Shown in pieces: positions 23,079-35,148 of a DNA stretch of 64,000 nucleotides. Made by a program: the position numbers and the translations under genes. Under the pieces are notes generated by a model that was not told the origin of the DNA, did no database searches, and was given only the letters and a program-made list of their open reading frames with translations. How positions within the stretch are numbered: the stretch's first letter is position 1; every line of letters starts with the position of its first letter. Origin of the DNA: Vicia villosa (taxonomy: Eukaryota > Streptophyta > Magnoliopsida > Fabales > Fabaceae); NCBI RefSeq assembly GCF_029867415.1, contig NW_026705786.1:124001-188000 (forward strand), given 5' to 3'.

Positions 23079-24910
23079 ATGGCTGGTGAAAATCCAACAA
23101 ATACATCTACATCTGGCTCTGCTGAGCAATACAATGGAAATGGTAAGAATGGTTATACTAGACCACCAGTATTTGATAGTGAAAACTTTGAATACTGGAA
23201 AGATAAACTTGAAAGTTACTTCCTTGGTCTAGATGGTGACTTATGGGATCTGCTGATGGATGGTTACAAACATCCAGTGAAAGCTACTGGTGTAAAGCTT
23301 ACAAGACAAGAAATGAATGATGATCAAAAGAAGCAATTCAAAAGTCATCATAAGTGTAGGACTGTTTTGCTGAATGCTATCTCTCATGCTGAATATGAGA
23401 AGATATCTAACAGGGAAACTGCCTATGACATATATGAGTCATTGAAAATGACCCATGAAGGAAATGCCCAAGTCAAGGAGACTAAAGCTCTTGCCTTGAT
23501 CCAGAAATATGAAGCCTTCAAGATGGAGGATGATGAGAATATTGAGAAGATGTTCTCAAGATTTCAAACGCTAACTTCTGGATTGAGAGTTCTTGACAAG
23601 GGATACACAAGGGCTGATCATGTCAAGAAGATCATCAGAAGCTTGCCAAGAAGATGGGGTCCTATGGTGACTGCTTTCAAAATTGCCAAGAATCTGAATG
23701 AAGTCTCTCTTGAAGAATTAATCAGTGCTCTGAGGAGTCATGAAATTGAGTTGGATGCTAGTGAACCTCAGAAGAAAGGTAAGTCTATTGCGTTAAAATC
23801 TAATTATAAAAAATGCACTAACGCTTTTCAGGTTGAAGAAGTAGATTATGAAGAATCATAATCAGAAGAAGAAGATGAACTGTCCATGATCTCCAGAAGG
23901 GTAAACCATCTCTGGAAGAGCAAGCAAAGGAAGTTCAAGAGCTTCAGAAGTTCAAAGAAGCCTGAAAGAGGAGAATCTTCTGGAGGCAGAAGATCTGACA
24001 AGAAGAAGGTCATCTGCTATGAATGCAATGAGCCTGGACACTTCAAAAATGAATGTCCAAAACTTCAGAAGGAGAATCCCAAGAAGAAGTTTCATACGAA
24101 GAAAGGTCTTATGGCAACATGGGATGATTTAGAATCAGAATCATAATGAAACTCTGAAGGCGAGCAAGCAAACCATGCACTGATGGCCACAATGGATGAC
24201 GGATCATAATCTACATCAGAATCAGATTCTGAAGAGGTATTTTCTGAACTATCTAGAGAAGAGTTAGTTTCCAGTTTAACTGAACTTCTGGAACTCAAGG
24301 CTCATCTTAGTATCAAATACAAAAAGCTGAAAAAGCTATTTGAATTTGAAACTAAGAAGCTGGAAGTGGAAAATTCTGAACTGAAGGAAAAAGTTTTAAA
24401 ATTATCCAAAGATATTGGATCTCCATCTGAATCAGAAAAATCCATTCCTAGTCTCAATCATATTCTGAAAGAATATGACTCGAGCTTCAGAAAGTTTCTA
24501 TCTAGAAGTATTGGCAGAAGTCATCTTGCTTCTATGATATATGGTGTTTCTGGAAACAAAAGGATTGGCGTTGGCTATGAGGGTGATATCCCACGTAAAT
24601 TTGAACCTGTAGATGATTTGAAAATCACATACAATCCATTGTATGATCAGTTCAAATATGGCCACTCACATGATATTAGGCTCACTTCACATGCCAAAAG
24701 CTTTAACACTACACACACCAAGAAGCATGTGACACAACCTAAAAAATATCAGGCTGCCAAACCTAAAGAATATCATGCTGTTCCTTCTGTTACTTATCAT
24801 GCTAAACCCAATTTCAATCAGAACTTGAGGAAAACTAACAAGAAAGGACCCAAGAAACTGTGGGTACCTAAGGAGAAGATAATTTCTGTTGCAGATATCC
24901 TTAGCAGCAA
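23079..24910 (+). pseudogene. Copia gag with zinc knuckle, right copy
   Basis: The ATG at 23079 (MAGENPTNTS) starts a gag of about 610 codons in one frame. The gag domain (NFEYWKDKLESYF ... RRWGPMVTAFK) is followed by a charged linker and the CCHC knuckle CYECNEPGHFKNEC at 24015-24056. An acidic/Ser-rich region with heptad-like LELKAHLSIKYKKLKKLF lies around 24290. Stops at 23859, 24144-24149 (two adjacent) and 24207 interrupt the acidic region. After about 24910 the same frame stays open to 25004 but no longer matches copia protein; the protease reads in the next frame. Confidence 0.9.
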
Positions 24911-27900
24911 AGAAGACAAAGCACAAAATGTCATGGTACCTGGACTCTGGGTGCTCGCGACACATGACGGGAAGAAGGTCTATGTTCCAAGACTTGGTGC
25001 TTAAATCTGGTGGGGAAGTCAAGTTTGAAGGAGATCAGAAGGGCAAGATTATTGACTCTGGAACCATAAGTATTGGTAACTCTCCTTCCATAACTAATGT
25101 ACTTCTTGTAGAAGGATTAGCGCATAACTTATTGTCCATAAGTCAATTAAGTGACAATGGTTATGACATAATCTTCAATCAAAAGTCTTGCAAGGCTGTA
25201 AGTCAGAAGGATGGCTCAATCCTATTTACAGGCAAGAGAAAGAACAACATTTATAAGATTGATCTTTCAGATCTTGAGAAGCAGAAGGTGACTTGCCTTA
25301 TGTCTGTTTCTGAAGAGCAATGGGTTTGGCACAGAAGATTAGGACATGCTTGTTTGAGAAAGATTTCTCAGATTAACAAACTAAATCTGGTCAGAGGACT
25401 CCCAAATCTGAAATACAAATCAGATGCTCTTTGTGAAGCATGTCAGAAGGGCAAGTTCTCCAAACGTGCTTTCAAATCTAAGAATGTTGTCTCTTCCTCA
25501 AGGCCGTTAGAACTTCTGCACATTGATCTGCTTGGACCAGTCAAAACAGCATCTGTCAGAGGGAAGAAATATGGATTAGTCATCGTAGATGATTATAGCC
25601 GCTGGACATGGGTAAAGTTCTTAAAACACAAGGATGAGTCTCATTCAGTATTCTTTGAATTCTGCACTTAGATTCAATCTGAGAAGGAGTGCAAAATCAT
25701 AAAGGTCAGAAGTGATCATGGTGGTGAATTTGAGAACAGATTCTTTGAGGAGTTCTTCAAAGAAAATGGTATTGCCCATGATTTCTCTTGCCCTAGAACT
25801 CCACAGCAAAATGGAGTTGTAGAGCAAAAGAATAGGACTCTACAAGAAATGGCCAGAACCATGATCAATGAAACCAATATGGCTAAGCACTTCTGGGCAG
25901 AAGCAATAAACACTGCATGTTATATTCAGAATAGAATCTCTATAAGACCTATTCTAAATAAGACTCCTTATGAATTGTGGAAGAACAGAAAGCCCAACAT
26001 TTCATATTTTCATCCTTTTGGATGTGTCTGTTTCATTCTGAATACTAAAGATCATCTTGGTAAGTTTGATTCTAAGGCACAAAAATGTTTCCTTCTTGGA
26101 TATTCTGAACGCTCAAAAGGCTACAGAGTATACAACACTGAAACATCTGTTGTAGAAGAATCAATCAATATCAGATTTGATGATAATCTTGGTCTTGAAA
26201 AGCCAAAGCAGTTTGAGAATTTTGCAGATATAGATATTGATATATCAGAAGCTGTAGAACCAAGAAGCAAAGTTTCAGAAGCTGAAAATCTCAGAAGCAA
26301 AGAATCAGAAGATCAAGTTGCTGCATCTTTAGAGAATCTCAGAATTTCTGAAGAGCCAACAGTCAGAAGATCTTCTAGACTCACCTCAGCTCACTCAGAA
26401 GATGTGATTCTTGGAAAGAAGGATGACCCTATCAGAACAAGAGCATTCCTTAAGAACAATGCAGAATGTCAATTAGGTCTTGTTTCTTTGATCGAGCCAA
26501 CTTCTGTTGATCAAGCTCTAGAAGATCCAGACTGGATAATTGCCATGCAAGAAGAACTAAATTAGTTTACAAGGAATGATGTATGGGATTTGGTTCCTGG
26601 ACCAAAAGGATTCAACATCATTGGTACAAAGTGGGTTTTCAGAAACAAGCTTAGTGAGAAGGGAGAAGTGGTAAGAAACAAATCCAGACTGGTGCCTCAG
26701 GGATATAGTCAACAAGAAGGAATTGACTATACAGAAACCTTTGCACCGGTGGCCAGGTTAGAATCTATTCGCCAATTAATTTATTTTGCCACTCAACATA
26801 ACATCACTCTATATCATATGGATGTTAAGAGTGCCTTCTTAAATGGCTATATAGATGAGGAAGTCTATGTCCACCAACCTCCTGGTTTTGAAGACTCTAA
26901 GTCTCCAGAACATGTTTTCAAACTTAAGAAGTCATTGTATGGATTGAAGCAAGCTCCTAGAGCTTGGTATGAGAGATTAAGTTCTTTCCTTCTAGACAAT
27001 GGTTTCACTAGAGGACAAGTGGATACGACTCTCTTCTGTAAAACATCTAAGAAGGACATTTTAATTTGTCAAATTTATGTTGATGATATTATTTTTGGAA
27101 CATCTAATGCTTCACTTGGAAAGGAGTTTGCTAAGTCTATGCAGGTTGAATTTGAAATGAGTATGATGGGTGAACTCAAGTATTTTCTTGGGATTCAAAT
27201 CAATCAAACTTCTGATGGAACTTATGTTCATCAAACCAAGTATGTGAAAGAACTTCTGAAGAAGTTTAATCTTTCTGAAAGCAAAGAAGCCAAAACTCCT
27301 ATGCATCCAATGTGTGTTCTAGGTAAGGATGAGGTAAGTACGAAGGTAGATCAGAAGTTGTACAGAGGTATGATTGGATCTCTTCTATATTTAACTGCTT
27401 CTAGACCTGGCATTCTATTCAGTGTTTGTTTGTGCGCTAGATTCCAATCAGATCCTAGAGAATCTCACTTAACTGCTGTCAAGAGAATTCTGAGGTATCT
27501 GAAAGGTACTACTAATGTTGGTTTTGTCTACAAAAGATCTAAAGAATACAACTTAGTAGGATTTTGTGATGCTGACTATGCTGGAGATAGAATTGAAAGG
27601 AAGAGTACTTCTGGAAGTTGTCAATTTCTAGGAAGTCATCTGATCTCCTGGTACAGCAAGAAGCAAGCTACCATTGCCCTCTCAACAACAGAAGCAGAAT
27701 ATGTTGCTGCTGCTGGTTGTAGCACACAAATGCTCTGGATGAAGAGTCAGCTAGAGGATTATCAAATATATGAGAGTAACATTCCTATCTTCTGTGATAA
27801 TACTTCTGCCATATGTTTATCTAAGAATCCTATCTTACATTCCAAAGCTAAACATATTGAGATTAAACATCATTTCATTAGGGACTATGTTCAGAAGGGT

Positions 27901-28023
27901 GTTCTCTCTTTAAAATTTGTGGATACAGACCATCAATGGGCTGATATCTTTACAAAACCCCTTGCTGAAGATAGGTTTAAGTTCATTCTGAAGAATATCA
28001 GTATGGACTTATGTCCAAAATGA
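24889..28023 (+). pseudogene. Copia pol: protease, integrase, RT, RNase H
   Basis: One frame covers the whole polyprotein. Protease shows WYLDSGCSRHMTG (about 24928-24972). Integrase has a zinc finger (WHRRLGHACL ... CEACQKG, 25325-25450), then core D (LLHIDLLGP), D (SDHGGEF) and E (NGVVEQKNR, near 25820). RT has YVDD at 27076-27087. RNase H has FCDADYAG, STTEAEYVA and DNTSAICLSKNP. The frame ends at 28021-28023. TAG stops at 25669-25671 (between the integrase D residues) and 26563-26565 (before RT) inactivate it. All domains absent from the left copy are present here. The gag-to-protease step changes frame near 24910. Confidence 0.93.
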
Positions 28024-28518
28024 GAAGATAAGAAGGTCTTACGTATGGCTAAGTTCTGAAATGTGTTGGGATTATGTTTTTATAAGAAGTTCTGATAATG
28101 ATCAATTAGAAGTTCTGATTCTGTTATTTCTAACGTTTCATTATCTAAGTTGATTCAGAATCTCTTTTAAAGCAAAACAGCTGTCACCAGTCTTTCCAGA
28201 AAATGAACACGTGTTCACTATTTTTGGACAAGCATGCGTGCAGTTGAGGAGACGCCGCCCTAGGTAACTGTGCAAATCATTTCAATTTGTCACTTTATCT
28301 CTCCTAACGTCATATCTCATTAAATGCAAATTGATGTCATGTTTTTTTGTAATCATTTCATTTAAACCATATTGCATTTATTATTTTCTTTTATTCAATC
28401 TTTTAAATACCTCTCTTCATCTTCATTTCATCTTTTTCACGCTCTCTCTTCATTCGTCCCTCACTTTTTGCATTCATCACATAAACCCTAGCTTGTGTCT
28501 GCAACTTAGCATCTCATC
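28024..28518 (+). other. Spacer between pol and env-like ORF, right copia
   Basis: 495 bp, non-coding, counterpart of 4577-5080. It includes a long CT-rich block just before the env-like ATG. No good TATA box is seen; the closest is tttaaata near 28404. Confidence 0.65.
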
Positions 28519-30899
28519 ATGAATCCTTCGTCAAGTTCCTCAATCCAAGCAGAAGCTTCTTCCACTCATCTAGTTTTCAGCAAGCATGGGTCTGCTCCAT
28601 TGAAGACCTGTTCCATTCCTACATCAGAAATGGAAGTCCCTTGTGAGTCTTCGGTGGATTTTGAGAATCTGAAAGCACATGGTTTCAAACCTGATGCAAA
28701 GATATTGGCACAAGGGTGGTCAAACTACCTTGATAGATTGGTTGGACCAATTTATCCGGCTCTTGTGAAAGATTTCTGGGCTCATGCAACGGTTACTCCA
28801 ACTGCAATCATCTCCTTCGTGTTAGGGCATGAAGTTGTGATAACTGAGAAGTTGATCAGGAAGCTGTACAACTTGGATGAGGAAGAAGGATGCACTGGTC
28901 CTCTTCATGCCAGAGTTAGTTGGCTACAGGTTGAAAGACAAATATCGTATGCTACTAGTATTGAATCTTAAAAACTGGTACATTGAGGGTGTTCTATCAA
29001 ATTTGGGCTGAGATTATTCTGGGTTCTCTCCATCACAGAAGAAGATCGTTCTCCTCCGCTTACATTAGTCCTGATCACAAATATACTCTTTTCTGCATTG
29101 GAAGAAGAATTGAACTCAACATCTCCAACATTCTTTTTCAGAATCTGAAGATGGCTATTGAAGAGTCAAGAGATGAAGAACGTGAGAAGTATCCTCATCT
29201 TCTAAGAAATGCTATTCCTTTCGCCAGAATGATTTCAGACATTCTGATAGAAAGTGATTTGATGGACTCTCTAAGGACTATTGGAACGTCCAAATTCTTT
29301 GGAGTCATTCAAGGTCATGTCTTCAATGGTCTTGATATGCTAAGATTGGAACTTATCAGGAAGCTAACTTCTGTTCCTGTAATCTTCCCAGATACTCTGA
29401 CCAGAAGAATTCCGGTTGAAGGCTTTGCTACCTTGTTCCAAGCAGAACTTCACAAGGCTGTTAAGCATTATTTGGAAGCTTCAGTAAGAACTCAATCTTC
29501 TGTTGATCCTGCGTGGATTTGTGGAAGAGTGCTTCCTTCTCTGGCTGACCTTCAGAAGAAGGATCAGAAGAAGCAAGAAGCAAGGCTAAAAAGAAAGGCT
29601 CAAGAATAAGAAGCCAGGCAAGCCAAGAAGCAGAGGGTCACCTTTGATCCTGTCAAAGTAAACTCCAAAGAATATCAAGATCAGCGCATCAGGGAATCTT
29701 TCCGTACTAAAAGTACTACAAATTTTCCCAGGCAAGTATACCAACCACCTCCTTCTGAACCTCAATCTTTTATCCAACCTCCTTCTTCTGAACCTCACAA
29801 CACCTTCACCATTCCAAATCCTCCTCAACCATCTCTTTCTACACCTGTTTGGAACCTCACTCCACTAAATGTCTATCCTCCCACACCCACTAATATACCA
29901 TCCTCATCAACCATCTCCACAGATATTCCATCTTCTTCAACCACAGCAGTTCCACCTTCTCTATCCCATCCATTTCCTACCAGAAAGTCCAACCCATACT
30001 ACCTTCTCTACCCTGACTACAAATTCACCTTCAATCCTCCTAAACCTGAACCTCATATCTACCTGGAGTTGTTCAGACATGAAGTTATTAGTAGGCTGTA
30101 TCTCTTGAAAGATGCCTTCTTCAATGACCTTGATGATGTTTCTACTATAAATGTTTGGAGAAGTTTTCGCCAAGATTTTCAGGTTGGAGCCATGGCTGTT
30201 CAGAAGAGACTAGTGGCTGCTGCACCTGGTTCTGCTGGATATCTTCTTGAAGTTGATGATGGAAAATATTTTCATCCTATCAGAAATAGGAGAGTTCTTG
30301 AGGAGAAGATGTTTGTTGATGAGTTGTTGGACAATCCTTGTAGGGATATTGTGGTCTGGAGACCTAAGTATCCAATTCTGATTGGAGACTTCAAGTTAGT
30401 ATTTGACTTTCTGAGGGAAAATCCTTCTGAGGAAGACCCCAATTTGGTCATTACAGAAGTTGTTGATCCTCCAGAAGTTGAAGGTCCTTCTGCTCCAAGG
30501 AATCTTGCTGCCATTCTTCAAGCTCTTGAGAATGGAGATTCTGATCTTCCTGCTCCTGAGTATGAAGAAGATGCTTATATGGGAGAAGCTGATGCTGAAG
30601 ATCATCCTGCTGAGACTATTCCTATTAAGGAAAATCATGATGATGATCTATCAATGGAAGCAGCTGTTGAGATTGCTGTCCCTCTGAACAGAAGTTGTGA
30701 AGCTTCTTCTGGTGAACCCTCTCTTTTGGTGAAGACTCTAGAGGTTATTCAGAAGAACCAATCTGAGCTAGCTTCTCGTATGGACAAGCAAGAAGACACC
30801 AATGCCGAGTTCCGCTCTTTCATGGAGAGGTAGACTGAGAGCAATGCTGGGATTCATGACATACTGGCCAAGATTATGTCTAAGCTAGGGTCGTCTTAG
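28519..30899 (+). pseudogene. env-like ORF of SIRE-type copia, right copy
   Basis: This is the homologue of 4576-2173. The ATG at 28519 (MNPSSSSSIQ) opens a Ser-rich N-terminus and then the conserved core (YPALVKDFWAHATVTPT). A frame change near 28970 moves the reading to the frame of 28983, which continues to 30899 with stops at 29607 and 30831. Lys-rich and Pro/Ser/Thr-rich linkers lie at about 29540-30050. A second conserved block with DDGKYFHPI lies at about 30080-30440. An acidic stretch and a C-terminal coiled-coil-like segment (IQKNQSELASRMDKQ) follow. Function is unknown, and I see no convincing membrane segment. Confidence 0.8.
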
Positions 30900-31895
30900 T
30901 CCTTTGTGTCTTAGTTGTTTCTTTGTTTCTTGCATCTGTCTTCTATGCATCTTCCTTGTACCTTCTGATAATTCTCTTTTGCTATCAACGAAAATTATCT
31001 TCTTTTCTCTCATATTGTTTTGTTTTTTCATCTGAATCTTTTGTGTTTTTGATGTTATGACAAAAAGGGGGAGAAAATGTGATAAATGATCTGATTTATA
31101 TTATTAGTTGCTGGGAGAAAGTCTCCATATTTCTAACAGAACGTGCAAGTTCTATGTCTTTGAGTGTTTTGCAGGAAGTGAAGATATTCTTAAAAGCTCA
31201 ACATGAGAAGCAAAGACATGAGGAAAAGCAATTCTGTATGGAATCAAGCTCATGGAAATTCGAAGAAAGCTGAGTGCTGTAAAGCTTCAAGATCAGAAGC
31301 AAGAAGGAAAAATGTTATGATATTCTGATGATAGAATATGCTCTAACTCATTCTTATCCCTTAAATGTTCTGATGCATGTTTTTATTCTAAATATGCTCT
31401 GAAACATTATTGTTTATGCTCTGATACATATTATATGTTCTGATACATATTTTATGTTCTGATTCATTCATGCTCTGACTTTTGTTGTTTAGTTTGTTCT
31501 GTAACATTTCAGGATGTAGAGATGCTCTGATGATGCTCTGGTACATTCAACAATGTTCTGATACAATCTAGCATGCAATGATTCAAGAAGAAATTCAAGC
31601 TCTGAAGCTGTCCTATGGAAGCAAGAATCAGAAGCTGTGAATGTTCTGAAAGATCTAAGCATAGGTGATCGTCTCAACTGAAATGGAAAATACTCAGGGA
31701 AGTCCTTTATTTATAAATTTCTTCCAGTATTTATTTCAGGGGGAGATTATTTATCTCAGGGGGAGATTGTTAATCTCAGGGGGAGACATATTCACACACT
31801 ATGTTTATATGCTTATGCTATAACTGTGTAATTGTCCTTAGCTGTCTGATATTCTGATGGCAAATTTATATCATTTATATATGTTTTTGTCATCA
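30900..31895 (+). other. 3' untranslated region of the right copia
   Basis: About 1 kb without a gene. It contains an extra PPT-like tract at 31062-31077 and three short GGGGGAGA tracts at 31737-31786. It also has many TCTGA/TTCTGAT-rich repeats typical of the 3' part of these copia copies. Confidence 0.75.
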
Positions 31896-31911
31896 TCAAA
31901 AAGGGGGAGAT
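31896..31911 (+). other. PPT of the right copia
   Basis: CAAAAAGGGGGAGAT directly before the LTR at 31912; same as 1401-1415 on the other strand. Confidence 0.9.
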
Positions 31912-33043
31912 TGTTAGAACAAGATTTGTTCTGATCAATATTCTTAGTTTTGATGATAACAATGTATATGAATTTTGTATGAGATAATGTGGTACTCTAA
32001 TACTATGCAATTTCCATTTCAGGAATTATATAAAGAGTATGCACAAAATCAGCTCAAGAAGCACTGACTCAGAAGGTTCAGCATGCAACATCAGAACATG
32101 GTTTGGCAAGACATCAGAAGATGGTCAAGCAGAATCAGAACATGGTCTATGGAAGCATCAGAAGAACTTGAGATCAGAAGCAGAAGCACTGAAGTTCTCA
32201 TGGTATCACGCTAAGAAGCACTTCAAGGTCAGAAGACAAGAAGATGCTCTGCACCAAGCTGTTTGACTCTGATGATATTCAAACGTTGTTTATACAAACA
32301 TCAGATTAGAAGCAAGTACAAGATGGCAGGCTACGCTGATTGACAAAAGGAACGTTAGTAGCTATTAAAGGCAACGTCAGTAGACACAGCGAAAGCAAGG
32401 CTCGAGGTAGTTGACAAAAGAGTGAAACATTAAATGCAATGCTATACGGATCACGCAAAGCATTAAATGCTCCCAACGGTCATCTTCTCAAACGCCTATA
32501 AATAGAAGTTCTGATGAGAAGCTGAAAAAGAACACTTGCGCAAATATACAGAAACGCTGTCAAATTCAAAAAGCTCTCAAACTTCATCTTCAACCTCACC
32601 ACATTGCTGTTGTAATATATTAGTGAGATTAAGCTTAAACTTAAGAGAAAATCACAGTTGTGATAATAGCTTTATAAGAAGCATTGTAACTCTTAAAAGA
32701 ATTTGTTTACATTTATTTGTAAGAACTAGAGTGATCAGGTTGTTGATCAGAATACTCTAGAAAGTCTTAGAGGGTATCTAAGCAGTTTGTTCCTAGAGTG
32801 ATCAGGTTGTGATCAGTATACTCTAGAAGACTTAGAAGTTGTCTAAGTGGAAAACCATTGTAATCTTGTGTGATTAGTGGATTAAATCCTCAAGTGAGGT
32901 AAATCACTCCAAGGGGGTGGACTGGAGTAGTTTAGTTAACAACGAACTAGGATAAAAATCATTGTGCAAATTGTTTTTATCTTACAAGTTTTAAAAGCTA
33001 CACTTATTCAAACCCCCCTTTCTAAGTGTTTTTCTATCCTTCA
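31912..33043 (+). repeat. 3' LTR of the right copia
   Basis: 1,132 bp, same ends as the 5' LTR and one base shorter. Scattered substitutions separate the two, so the insertion is older than L3 but not ancient. Confidence 0.95.
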
Positions 33044-33129
33044 ATTGGCATCAGAGCGCCGGTTCTAAGGTGCAAGCACTTAACCGTGTTTAGAAAAGAT
33101 TCAGGAAGAGAAAAACGCTTAAGTCAAGA
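33044..33129 (+). repeat. Duplicate PBS and leader downstream of the copia 3' LTR
   Basis: These 86 bp repeat 22994-23079 (PBS, then the leader up to the A of the gag start codon) with one visible substitution, then stop. L1 LTR sequence follows. This marks the beginning of a second copia unit that is otherwise missing. Confidence 0.9.
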
Positions 33130-34159
33130 GAAAAACCTTTGTTTCGTGACGCGATGTGTTTTCTTTTTGTGAATTTTGTGACGTAGCGAATTGTTGAGTT
33201 CGTGTGAATTGCTGTTGTGTTATTCGTGACGATTTATGTTGATTAAATTATTGCTGTTGTTTTTGTTCGTGTTGTGACGTTGGGATGTGAATACTTTATG
33301 AAATATTGTGAAGTGCAGGATGTAAAGCAACGTTGAGTTACCTCTAATTATTGGTAACATTTGTGATATAGGCGTATGCCTCGTGACGATGTTGTTGTGA
33401 TTTGTTTTCATGCCTGTATTAATTGGAAATTGGCGATGGGGGCTGAAGTCCTGGATACCACATGCATGTGCATTTGTTAGAGTAGCATTTCATTTGTGTG
33501 ATTATGAGTTTATGTGTTGTGATGTGTGAATCATTGTGAAATCTGAATATGAATTTATGTGAGATATTGTGACGTGTGTTGTTTTGATTTAAACACTGAA
33601 GTAAACTAGACAGTAATGATTATACCACAAAGTGATGATTATTATGACTTGAATCGTATATATACTATTTATCATCACCCTGTTTATATGGTTTTATATC
33701 TCACCCCTTTCTTTTCTTTCACCGTTTCCTTTATACTGGTAACGTGCAGGTGATAACTTTTATGAAGATTTAGACGTTGTGAGTCGAGTCGGTGGTCGCT
33801 CTGATACGTAGCACTCGGGGGGATAAGCTATTGTTTTATTAATTGTTATGTTTGATGGATTTTTAGTGATGTTTTATTTTGTTTGTAAATAGAAGTTGTT
33901 TTGTGAAGATGCTCTGATTAAAATAAATCATTGTGAAGTTTTGTGAAATCTGCTGCGAGATAAAATAATTATTTTGATAAAGTGATTTTTGAGGATTGAT
34001 TTTTAATTGCCCGTTTATATTTATGTGCTATGTATCAATGTGAAGGCGTGATTGTCGTACATGATTTGAATGAAGAAATGTGACATCTCAATTGTATGTT
34101 TTCTTGAATTTTATACTCTGATTTTCCGTATAATTATCGTGTAGAATTGGAGTGTTACA
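33130..34159 (+). repeat. 3' LTR of L1, third piece
   Basis: The last kilobase of the L1 LTR ends AGTGTTACA at 34159. 33329-34159 matches 9541-10456 with an ~85-bp deletion. 33130-33328 has no counterpart elsewhere in the window. No gene is seen. Confidence 0.8.
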
Positions 34160-35148
34160 TCACGCTTCATTCCAGGCCACCAAAATAAATCCATCAAATC
34201 TTGGTACATCTTATTAACTCCCGGATGAATGCTCAAATTGCTTATATGACCTTCCTCAAGAATTATTCTCTTCATCTCTGCATCCTCAGGAATACAAATT
34301 CGATTGTAAAATCTCAGAACACCCTGCGCATCCAACTTGAAGTCGTTGTTCGCAGACTGATCAATTCCAACCATTGGACCTACCAATTTCACGTCTAACT
34401 TCTGAGCTTCTTTGATGCAGTCCAGAAACTCGTTATTATTCTTCAGCATTCCAAACATAACACTCTTAGGTGTCAATTCACATACGAAACTCATGTCTCT
34501 GAATTGTTCAATCAATTCCAACATTTTAACCATCAATGCTAACATATGAAAAGGTCTTCCGACTCAAAGCATCTGCTACGACATTACTCTTACCAGGATG
34601 GTATTTCAAACCGAAATCATAATCTTTTAATAACTCCAACCATCTCCGTTGTCTCATATTCAATTCTTTCTAGTCGAATAGATACTTTAAACCCTTATGG
34701 TCACTAAATAATTCAAATCTGGAACCATAAAGATAACGCCTCCAAATCTTCAGCACAAAAACAACTGCATCCAGTTCTAAATCATGGGTAGGATAATTAT
34801 TTTCATTAACTCTCAACTTCCTGGATGCATAAGCAACTACCTTATCATTCTGCATAAGCACACCTCCTAAACCCATCTTTGAAGCATCACAATATACTAC
34901 AAAAGATTCTCCCGGATCAGGTAACGTCAAAACCGGAGCCGACATTAATCTCTTCTTCAATTCGGTAAAACTTTATTCACATTGAATGTCCCATACAAAA
35001 GTCTTACACTTCCAAGTTAACTTAGTCCACGGAAGAGCCAACTTAGAAAATCCTTCAATAAACCTCCTATAGTAACCAGCTAACCCCAAGAAGCTTCTAA
35101 TCTCGGTAGCCGACTTTGGAGTTTCCCATTGCAGCACAACATTTACTT
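34160..35148 (-). pseudogene. Tekay/Del-like Ty3/gypsy pol fragment (RT end, RNase H, integrase zinc-finger region)
   Basis: Read on the minus strand, 35148-34973 encodes the RT thumb/connection (SFLGLAGYYRRFIEGFSKL). 34960-34670 is RNase H ([15 protein letters not shown], then [10 protein letters not shown]). 34545-34160 is the integrase N-terminal region (GHISNLSIHPGVNKMYQDL, then FWWPGMKRDV). Frames change near 34970 and 34560, and a TAG stop lies at 34672-34670. The fragment begins right at the L1 LTR end and stops where L2 internal sequence starts. Its lineage matches the LTR type of L1-L3, so it may come from an autonomous relative. Confidence 0.85.

Larger units (their letters stand above)
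21861..33129 (+). mobile_element. SIRE/Maximus-type copia, plus strand, with extra leader after the 3' LTR
   Basis: A full set of parts is present: 5' LTR 21861-22993, PBS, gag from 23079, pol to 28023, env-like ORF 28519-30899, PPT 31896-31911 and 3' LTR 31912-33043. The LTRs are 1,133 and 1,132 bp and nearly identical. Unusually, 33044-33129 repeats the PBS and leader up to the gag start, so the copy ends beyond its LTR. Coding frames are broken by several stops and at least two frame changes. The element lies inside the L1 3' LTR. Confidence 0.92.
9541..34159 (+). mobile_element. LARD-like non-autonomous Ty3/gypsy element L1 (host of two nested elements)
   Basis: The order is a 5' LTR fragment (9541-10456), PBS (10461-10472), 2.4 kb internal region without coding capacity, PPT (12847-12859) and a 3' LTR in three pieces (12860-14060, 21598-21860, 33130-34159). 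L3 and the right-hand copia separate the pieces. The PPT-LTR junction, AAGTGGGGGAGAG then TGTAA..., and the GTGTTACA ends are typical of the Tekay/Del chromovirus group. With no gag or pol it must have depended on another element. Its outer left part is lost at 9540/9541, so no target duplication can be tested. Confidence 0.8.

Noticed and set aside
24910..25004. Open continuation of the gag frame past the protease start as a distinct C-terminal gag domain
   Set aside because: It is the off-frame reading of the protease sequence; the protease frame carries the recognisable DSG motif.
24687..25022. Minus-strand 111-codon frame across the gag-protease region
   Set aside because: It is antisense to copia gag-pol, and the same kind of shadow appears at 7129-7314 opposite the left copy.
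21988..32760. Frames of about 75 codons near 21988, 22485, 32039 and 32536
   Set aside because: They lie within the two copia LTRs, overlap the promoter or R region and match each other only because the LTRs do.
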